42,573 bases of DNA from Acetobacteraceae bacterium (GTDB lineage: Bacteria; Pseudomonadota; Alphaproteobacteria; Acetobacterales; Acetobacteraceae): contig PKZM01000186.1 in assembly GCA_003133065.1 (NCBI GenBank), forward strand, positions 10,957 to 53,529, written 5' to 3'. The first letter of the stretch is position 1. Each line of letters opens with the position of its first letter. This document shows positions 36,238 through 42,573 of the stretch, piece after piece. The position numbers and the translations under genes are program-made. Under the pieces are notes generated by a model. That model ran no database searches. It saw nothing but the letters and a program-made list of their open reading frames with translations, and was not told the origin of the DNA.

Positions 36238-37137
36238 TCAGGCGGAGCGTATCCTCTCGGCCAAAGGGTGATGCGCTTCCACCAGCTTCTGCAGGCGCTC
36301 GGCCAGCACGTGGGTGTAGATCTGCGTGGTGGCGATGTCGGCGTGGCCGAGCAGAAGCTGCAGGCTGCGCAAATCGGCCCCGTGCGCCAGCATGTGGGAG
36401 GCGAAGGCGTGCCGCAGCACATGCGGCGAGACGCGGCCGGGATCGATCCCGGCCGCCAGACACACATCGCGCAGGATCAGATCGAAGCCCTGGCGGGTCA
36501 GCTTGCGGCGTGGATCACGGCCGGGGAACAGCCAGCGTGATGTGACCGAAGCATCGGCGGTAATAGCGGCGGCGGCGCGGCGCGCAGTGTCGGACAGGGG
36601 CACGATGCGTTCGCGCCCGCCCTTGCCGCGGATGAAGAGAATATCCCCAGTGCCGGCAAGGGCCTCGCGCGGCAGTCCGAGCAGTTCGGAAATGCGCAGC
36701 CCCGTCGAATACAGGATTTCCAGCGCCGCTTCTGCCGTCAGGCCACGGCGCGCGGGCAGGGTGGCGGCGGCATCGAGCAGGGACGTGACCTCCGCTTCGG
36801 ACAGCAGCTTGGGCAGCGTGCGCGGGAGTTTGGGCGCGTCCAGCAGGTCGGTGGGGTCGTCGCCGCGCACGCCCTGCCGGGCCAGAAAGCGGTGAAAGTG
36901 ACGCAGGCAGGACAGGCGCCGCGCCGCACTGCGCGCGGACAGGCCGACGGCCCGCATATGGGCAAGATAGGCGCCGAGCGTGTCGCGATCGGCCTGATGC
37001 ACACCCTGCGCCAGCGTGGCGGCGAACCGGGCGAAGTCGTTGAGGTCCCGCTCATAGGCCAGCAGCGTGTTGGTGGCCGCCCCCCGCTCCGCCGCGAGCA
37101 TCTCGAGAAACGCCTCGATATGGCGGCTGCCGATCAT
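36238..37137 (-). CDS. xerD: Site-specific tyrosine recombinase XerD
   Basis: MIGSRHIEAFLEMLAAERGAATNTLLAYERDL; STGLRISELLGL, RGKGGRERIVPLS, PHVLRHAFASHMLAHGADLRSLQLLLGHADIATTQIYTHV. Confidence 0.93.
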   Translation of the reverse strand: MIGSRHIEAFLEMLAAERGAATNTLLAYERDLNDFARFAATLAQGVHQADRDTLGAYLAHMRAVGLSARSAARRLSCLRHFHRFLARQGVRGDDPTDLLDAPKLPRTLPKLLSEAEVTSLLDAAATLPARRGLTAEAALEILYSTGLRISELLGLPREALAGTGDILFIRGKGGRERIVPLSDTARRAAAAITADASVTSRWLFPGRDPRRKLTRQGFDLILRDVCLAAGIDPGRVSPHVLRHAFASHMLAHGADLRSLQLLLGHADIATTQIYTHVLAERLQKLVEAHHPLAERIRSA

Positions 37138-37155
37138 CTGGTCGATACGCCATAG

Positions 37156-37231
37156 GTAAAAGTTTTTTGCTTCTTTTTTTCAAAAAAGAAGGCCTTCTTT
37201 CTTGAAAGAAAGAAGCAAAGAACTTTTGTCC
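37156..37231. repeat. Palindromic element, converging form
   Basis: GTAAAAGTTTTTTGCTTCTTTTTTTCAAAAAAGAAGGCCTTCTTTCTTGAAAGAAAGAAGCAAAGAACTTTTG. Confidence 0.88.
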
Positions 37232-37401
37232 GTTTGGGTGTCGGATGCACCAGCGTCAGGGCCTGTTCGGAAACGGGGGATGGCGAGTCATATGGTGCGG
37301 CGTTTGGAGGACCGGAGCGGAGCGGCCGTTTGGGGCCGTGAGCACGGGGCCGCACAAACGTCGTGCCAGATGACCGCCAACGCTTGTTTACCGACTGGCC
37401 T

Positions 37402-37539
37402 TTAGTGGAACTTGTCGTTGGGGAGGACATGCTCGATGGGCTGGCGGTGGGCGTGGGGGGGGAAAGCGCCGATGATCAGGAAGCCGGAGAGCACCAGGGC
37501 GAGAAAAAGGACGAAGACGATGGCAAAGAATCGGCTCAT
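37402..37539 (-). CDS. 45-aa small single-TM protein
   Basis: MSRFFAIVFVLFLALVLSGFLIIGAFPPHAHRQPIEHVLPNDKFH*; strong N-terminal TM helix; below the ORF-track length cutoff. Confidence 0.65.
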   Translation of the reverse strand: MSRFFAIVFVLFLALVLSGFLIIGAFPPHAHRQPIEHVLPNDKFH

Positions 37540-37593
37540 CCGGCGTGCAGCCTCCCATGGTGTCGCAAGCCGCGTGTGCTAGCCTTGCCCTCC

Positions 37594-39318
37594 ATGACGC
37601 GCAACACCGGCCTGACACAAGATGATATGATGAGCGCCCGCGCCGCCCAGCGGGAGACCACGCGGCGGCCGCATCTGCCGGCAATCATCGCCGGCCGCTC
37701 TGTGGTGCTGGTGGGGCTGATGGGCGCCGGCAAAACCTCGATCGGTCGGCGCCTGGCGCTGCGCCTGGGGATGCCGTTCCGCGATGCGGATGCGGAGATC
37801 GAGCAGGCCTCCGGCTGCACCGTCAGCGAACTATTCGCACGATTCGGCGAACCCGCGTTCCGTGAGGGCGAGCGCCGGGTGATCAAGCGGCTGCTGGCTG
37901 GTCCGCCCATGGTGCTGGCCACCGGCGGCGGCGCGTTCATGGACCCTCAGACGCGCGCGGAGATCGCCGCACAAGCCACCAGCATCTGGCTGCGCTGCGC
38001 GCTGCATACCCTGGTTCGCCGAACCGCAGGGCGTAGCCACCGCCCACTGCTGGCGGGCGGCGACCCGGAAACGATCCTGGCAGGGCTGATGGCACAGCGC
38101 CATCCGGTGTATGCGCAGGCCGACATCGTGGTTCACTGCGGCGAGGATAGTCCCGACATGACAACCGCCCGGGTGATCGATTCGCTGCACGGCTTCGTGC
38201 CCTTGCGGCGCGTGCCGGTTCCACTGGCCCAGGCGCCTTACGAGGTGCTGGTGGGCAGCGGGCTGATCGCGCGCGCCGGCGTGCTGCTGGCGCCGGTGCT
38301 GCCGCAAAACCGCGTGGTGGTGGTGGCCGACGAAACCGTCGCACGCCTGCATTTGCCCGCGCTGACGGCAGGCTTAGGCGAAGCCGGGTTTTCCTGGCGC
38401 AGCGTGGTGGTCCGGCCGGGGGAGGCATCCAAGTCGCTGGCGAGCTACGCCTATGTGACGGATGCGCTGCTGGAAGCCGGGGTGGAGCGGCGCACCGCGG
38501 TGGTGGCGCTGGGCGGCGGGGTGATCGGCGACCTGGCGGGGTTCGCGGCGGCAACGGTGCTGCGCGGCCTGCCCTTCGTGCAGATCCCCACGACACTGCT
38601 CGCCCAGGTGGATTCCAGCGTCGGCGGCAAAACCGGCATCAACACCGCCTATGGCAAGAACCTGCTCGGCGCCTTCCACCAGCCCCGGCTGGTGCTGGCC
38701 GATACGGCGGCTTTGGACACGCTGCCCATCCGCGAGTTGCGGGCGGGGTACGCCGAGATCGTCAAGGCGGGGCTGATCGGCGATGCGGCGTTCTTCGCCT
38801 GGTGCGAGAGTCATGGCCCGGCGCTATTGAACGGTGACCGCGCCGCCCAGGCCGACGCGGTGGAACGGGCCTGCGCGTTCAAGGCACGCGTGGTCTGCGC
38901 CGATGAGCGGGAGGAAGCGGCGGAAGATGGCCGCGCGCTGCTGAATCTGGGCCATACCTTCGGCCATGCGCTGGAAGCCGAGTACGGCTACACGGGTGAG
39001 TTGCTGCATGGCGAGGCAGTGAGCCTGGGGCTGGTTCTGGCCTTCCGGCTGTCGGTGAAATTGTCGGTCTGCGCGCGCGCCGATGCGGACCGGGTCAGCG
39101 CGCATCTGGCGGCGACCGGGATGCCCTATGAGCTGGGCGCGTTGGGTCGGCGGTTTTCAGCATCGCGGCTGATAGGGCACATGCAGAGCGACAAGAAGAT
39201 GCGCGATGGCCGGCTCGCCTTTGTCCTGGCGCGCGGCGTGGGCGAGGCCTTCACCAGCCGCGATGTTCCCGAGGCGGCGGTGGCTTCCGTGTTGCGGGAT
39301 GCAGGCTGCGATAGCTGA
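37594..39318 (+). CDS. aroKB: Fused shikimate kinase / 3-dehydroquinate synthase (AroK-AroB)
   Basis: One continuous frame: AroK VLVGLMGAGKTSIGRRLALRLGMPFRDADAEIE...LATGGGAFMD, then AroB VVALGGGVIGDLAGFAAATVLRGLPFVQIPTTLLAQVDSSVGGKTGIN...NLGHTFGHALE. Confidence 0.92.
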   Translation: MTRNTGLTQDDMMSARAAQRETTRRPHLPAIIAGRSVVLVGLMGAGKTSIGRRLALRLGMPFRDADAEIEQASGCTVSELFARFGEPAFREGERRVIKRLLAGPPMVLATGGGAFMDPQTRAEIAAQATSIWLRCALHTLVRRTAGRSHRPLLAGGDPETILAGLMAQRHPVYAQADIVVHCGEDSPDMTTARVIDSLHGFVPLRRVPVPLAQAPYEVLVGSGLIARAGVLLAPVLPQNRVVVVADETVARLHLPALTAGLGEAGFSWRSVVVRPGEASKSLASYAYVTDALLEAGVERRTAVVALGGGVIGDLAGFAAATVLRGLPFVQIPTTLLAQVDSSVGGKTGINTAYGKNLLGAFHQPRLVLADTAALDTLPIRELRAGYAEIVKAGLIGDAAFFAWCESHGPALLNGDRAAQADAVERACAFKARVVCADEREEAAEDGRALLNLGHTFGHALEAEYGYTGELLHGEAVSLGLVLAFRLSVKLSVCARADADRVSAHLAATGMPYELGALGRRFSASRLIGHMQSDKKMRDGRLAFVLARGVGEAFTSRDVPEAAVASVLRDAGCDS

Positions 39319-39332
39319 GCCCGGGTTGACAA

Positions 39333-39368
39333 CCGGCAGTATATTTCGATATCGTTATATTCTGCCGG
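39333..39368. promoter_or_regulatory. 36-bp near-perfect palindrome after aroKB, overlapping a possible promoter for the next gene
   Basis: CCGGCAGTATATTTCGATATCGTTATATTCTGCCGG, 18-bp arms with 3 mismatches; TTGACA at 39326-39331. Confidence 0.5.
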
Positions 39369-39387
39369 CGCTGGAGCATGTTCGGCC

Positions 39388-39855
39388 GTGATCGCGAGAC
39401 CTCCTGGTCCCTACCCCCGTGTCTATCGGTCATGGCGCTGGATGCGATGGACTGGAATTGGCTTAGCCGTGCTGACCGTGCCGGCGCTGTGCTGGCTATC
39501 GGCGCATATCGTGCTGCTCACCGGGGGGATCACGCAGCCGCAGCGGCTGGAGGGGGCCGCGATGTGCCTTCTCGCCGCGGCCTTCATCGCCTGCATGGTA
39601 GCTGATTGCCTGGTGACCCGCGTGGTGCTGCGGGAGGACCGCATCGAGATCATCCGGTTGTTCCACGTGATTCGCATTCCCTACAAGAACATCCGGGGGA
39701 AAATCCGCTGTCCGGAAGGCGAATGGCGTATCGAGCACACGCAGCCGCCCGGCCGGCTCGCGATCATCACCGCTGGCGCCGGCTACGATGATGTCTTCAA
39801 GGCCTGGTTCGCGACGCTGCCGGAGCGCAGGCTCCCGATGTTCGGGCGGACGTGA
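39388..39855 (+). CDS. Hypothetical membrane protein with PH/YcxB-like C-terminal region
   Basis: 155 aa, two TM segments then TRVVLREDRIEIIRLFHVIRIPYKNIRGKIRCPEGEWRIEHT. Confidence 0.5.
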   Translation: MIARPPGPYPRVYRSWRWMRWTGIGLAVLTVPALCWLSAHIVLLTGGITQPQRLEGAAMCLLAAAFIACMVADCLVTRVVLREDRIEIIRLFHVIRIPYKNIRGKIRCPEGEWRIEHTQPPGRLAIITAGAGYDDVFKAWFATLPERRLPMFGRT

Positions 39856-39970
39856 TGCGACCAAGGCAGCTGTGGCACGCGGAACACAGTTGCGGGTGAC
39901 TCTGTTGCACGCGGGCGCCGCCAGTGCGAAAGCCTGCGCGCCTTCACCTTGGAACACGTATTCTCGCGCC

Positions 39971-42573
39971 ATGACTCCCCCGTTCGCCACCAGCGCGCTG
40001 CTCGCCCGGCTGGTGGAACTATGCGCGCACGCTCGGCTGCGCGTCATCATCGCGGCGCTGCTGCTGGCCGGCGCCTGCGCGTTCGCCAGCGCCTCGCTGC
40101 TCGGGGTCAGCACCGATACCGGAAAACTCTTCGCGTCCAGCCTGCCCTGGAAGCAACGGGCTGCTGATCTGGCCAGGCTGTTCCCGCAGAACGACAAGCT
40201 GATCGTGGCCGTGGTGAGCGCGGAGATTCCCGAGGAGGCGGACGCGGCCGCCGCTTCCCTCGCGGCCCGGCTGGCCGGCGATCATGCGCATTTCACCGAT
40301 GTGCGGCGGCCGGATGCCCTGGCCTATTTGCAGAAGAACGCCTTCCTGCTGATCAGCAAGGCCGACCTGGAATCAGTACTCGACCAGACCATCGATGCGC
40401 AGCCTTTCCTGGGCGCACTGGTGGCCGATCCGTCCTTGCGCGGGCTCTTCGCTGCCCTTGGGCTGGTGGTGCAGGGGGTTGAGCACCATCAGGACCTGGG
40501 CAGCGCCAGCGCGGCGCTGGGGAAATTTCATGCGGCACTGGACGCAGCCGCCTCGGGTCACGCGGCGCCGCTCTCCTGGCAGCGCCTGCTGGGCGGCCGA
40601 CTGGCCGACGAGGCGGGGCGGTATCGTTTCGTGCTGCTCAACCCGGTACTGGATTACGGCAGCCTGCAACCGGGCGGGAAAGCCTCCGCCGCAGTGCGCG
40701 CCGCCGCCGCAACCCTGCCCGAGGTGCAGCAGGGTCTGGCGCAGGTGCGGCTGACCGGCCAGGTGGTGCTGGACGACGAGGAGTTCTCCACGGTCGCGGA
40801 AGGCGCGCTGGCCGGCCTCGTCGGCAGTTTCCTGCTGGTGATGCTGTGGCTTTTTCTGGCGGTGCGCTCGTGGCGGCTGATGCTGCCGATCATGGGCACG
40901 CTGGTGCTCGGCCTGGTGTTCACCACGGGCTTCGCGGCGGTGGCGATCGGCACGCTGAACCTGGTGTCGGTCGCGTTCGCGGTGCTGTTCGTTGGCATTG
41001 CCGTGGATTTCGCCATCCAGTTCACCGTGCGCTTCCGTGACCGGCTGCACCACACGCCTGATATGGGCCTGGCCCTGCGCGAAACCGGGCGGCGCAGCGG
41101 GACGCAGATTTTGGTGGCCGCCCTGGCGACGGCGGCCGGGTTCCTCGCGTTCGCGCCGACGCGCTTCGTGGGTGTGGCACAGCTCGGCATCATTGCCGGC
41201 GTGGGGATGGTGATCGCGTTCGTGTGCACTCTCACTGTGCTGCCGGCGCTGCTCTCGCTGTGCCAGCCGACGAGTGAGGCCGAAGAGGTGGGGTTTGCCT
41301 GGGCCGCGGCGCTGGATCCGCTGCTGGCGCGCCTGCGCTGGCCGGTGGTGATCGGCTTCGCGGCGCTGGCGCTGGGTGGCCTGGTGGCGGGCCGCGCGAT
41401 CCCGTTCGATGGCGATCCGCTGCACACGAAGAACCAGAAGACCGAGGCGATCCGCACGCTGAAGGACCTGATGCAGGACCCGGTGACGAATCCGTATTCG
41501 ATCCAGGCGCTGTTGCCGTCCATGACGGCAGCGCGGCAGGCCGCCAGCGCCTATGCGGCCCTGTATCAGACCCAGGCTGTGCTCAGCGTGGACAGTTTTC
41601 TTCCCGCGGACCAGGCGGAGAAGCTGGCGGCAATCAGTGACGCAGCTTCTCTGCTCGCCCCTACACTCTCGGCACCTCCGCCCGTGCAGACGGTGACGGC
41701 GGCGGAGATACGCGCCGCGGCGATGAAGCTGTCGGCGGCGATCGCAGGCGTTTCCAGCCGGTTGCACGCGGGCGATTCGCTGCTGGCGATCGGCGAGGAT
41801 TTGCTGCGGCTGGAAGCGGCGCCGGATGCGACACTGATAAAGGCCAATGACGCCCTGACGCGCTTCCTTCCCATGCAGCTCGCGCGGCTGCGCGCGGCGC
41901 TGACGACGCCGGGTGTGACGATCGCGGATTTGCCCGCAGAACTGCGCGCGGACTGGATCCTGCCGGATGGTCGGGTGCGCGTGCAGGCGCTGCCCAAGCC
42001 GGGCGTGCGTGATGCCGGGGCCTTGCGGGCCTGGGCGGAGGCGGCGTTGCAGGCGGTGCCGCAATCCTCCGGCTCCGCGATCTATATCGTGAAGAGTGCC
42101 GACACGATTACCGGCGCCTTCGCCATCGCCGCGTTCAGCGCGGTCGGGGCCATTACGCTGATCCTGGCGCTGGCCCTGCACAAGGCGCGCGATGTGGCAC
42201 TGGTGATGGCGCCGCTGATGACATCGATGCTGCTGACGGCGCTGCTGCTGCGGATGTTCGGGCTGGATCTCAATTTTGCCAATATCATCGCGCTGCCGCT
42301 GCTGCTGGGCGTGGGGGTATCGTTCAATATCTACTTCGTCATGAACTGGCGCAGCGGGGTCACGCGTTTCATCAGCACGGCGACGGCCCGCGCGGTGGTG
42401 TTTTCCGCGCTGACGACGAGCACGGCATTCGGTTCGCTGGCGCTGTCCTCCCACCCCGGCACCGCCAGCATGGGCGTGCTTCTGCTGATCAGCCTCGCCT
42501 GCACAGTGTTCACCACGCTCGTCTTCGTCCCCGCCCTTCTCGCTCTGATGCCCCGGCAGGACGCCGTGACGGC
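39971..42573 (+). CDS. hpnN: MMPL/RND family transporter, HpnN-like (hopanoid transporter); runs off the right edge
   Basis: MTPPFATSALLARLVELCAHARLRVII...SLPWKQRAADLARLFPQNDKLIVAVV; AVLFVGIAVDFAIQFTVRFRDRLHHTPDMGLALRETGRRSGTQILVAALATAAGFLAFAPT; second RND repeat near the end. Confidence 0.82.
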   Translation, partial: MTPPFATSALLARLVELCAHARLRVIIAALLLAGACAFASASLLGVSTDTGKLFASSLPWKQRAADLARLFPQNDKLIVAVVSAEIPEEADAAAASLAARLAGDHAHFTDVRRPDALAYLQKNAFLLISKADLESVLDQTIDAQPFLGALVADPSLRGLFAALGLVVQGVEHHQDLGSASAALGKFHAALDAAASGHAAPLSWQRLLGGRLADEAGRYRFVLLNPVLDYGSLQPGGKASAAVRAAAATLPEVQQGLAQVRLTGQVVLDDEEFSTVAEGALAGLVGSFLLVMLWLFLAVRSWRLMLPIMGTLVLGLVFTTGFAAVAIGTLNLVSVAFAVLFVGIAVDFAIQFTVRFRDRLHHTPDMGLALRETGRRSGTQILVAALATAAGFLAFAPTRFVGVAQLGIIAGVGMVIAFVCTLTVLPALLSLCQPTSEAEEVGFAWAAALDPLLARLRWPVVIGFAALALGGLVAGRAIPFDGDPLHTKNQKTEAIRTLKDLMQDPVTNPYSIQALLPSMTAARQAASAYAALYQTQAVLSVDSFLPADQAEKLAAISDAASLLAPTLSAPPPVQTVTAAEIRAAAMKLSAAIAGVSSRLHAGDSLLAIGEDLLRLEAAPDATLIKANDALTRFLPMQLARLRAALTTPGVTIADLPAELRADWILPDGRVRVQALPKPGVRDAGALRAWAEAALQAVPQSSGSAIYIVKSADTITGAFAIAAFSAVGAITLILALALHKARDVALVMAPLMTSMLLTALLLRMFGLDLNFANIIALPLLLGVGVSFNIYFVMNWRSGVTRFISTATARAVVFSALTTSTAFGSLALSSHPGTASMGVLLLISLACTVFTTLVFVPALLALMPRQDAVT

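Noticed and set aside
6183-37231. Dispersed AT-rich palindromes considered as a CRISPR array
   Set aside because: Copies are kilobases apart, variable in arrangement and lack regular spacers; no cas genes.
40373-42454. 693-aa minus-strand ORF
   Set aside because: Antisense to the clearly coding hpnN-like frame; Arg/Gln/His-rich low-complexity composition typical of high-GC shadow ORFs.
1-42573. tRNA, rRNA or known riboswitches
   Set aside because: No recognisable cloverleaf, rRNA or riboswitch consensus was seen by eye; a covariance-model scan would be needed to exclude them.

Overview
High-GC alphaproteobacterial chromosomal window, most likely Acetobacteraceae/Rhodospirillales judging by gene content and the trpGDC-moaC-moeA-lexA order. 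I read about 33 protein-coding genes. They include: (i) an NHLP-type peptide-export cassette (cNMP-binding protein, two ABC ATPase/permeases, one with an intact C39 peptidase, and an HlyD adaptor). Divergent from it is a 51-aa double-glycine leader peptide gene that is absent from the supplied ORF track; (ii) GT2 and methyltransferase genes; (iii) a TonB receptor/LysR pair; (iv) a TetR/DUF5367-like pair with two perfect operator palindromes; (v) rodA; (vi) trpG-trpD-trpC-moaC-moeA-lexA with an upstream GTTC-N7-GTTC SOS box; (vii) an orphan ABC ATPase with degenerate motifs; (viii) rdgB-rph / hrcA; (ix) a bacteriophytochrome kinase, GGDEF and REC-REC-Hpt cassette; (x) xerD, a 45-aa small membrane protein and a fused aroK-aroB; (xi) a truncated hpnN-like RND transporter at the right edge. 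The window also carries a dispersed family of AT-rich, composite palindromic elements (11 loci, consensus half AAAAGTTTTTTG[C/G]TTCTTTTTTTCAAAAAAGAA[G/C]). They sit at gene ends, in divergent promoter regions, and in one case in frame at the N-terminus of the peptidase-ABC ORF. The two best candidates for something undescribed are the double-glycine peptide/NHLP export locus and this palindromic element family. No homology search was run; family names come from recognised motifs.
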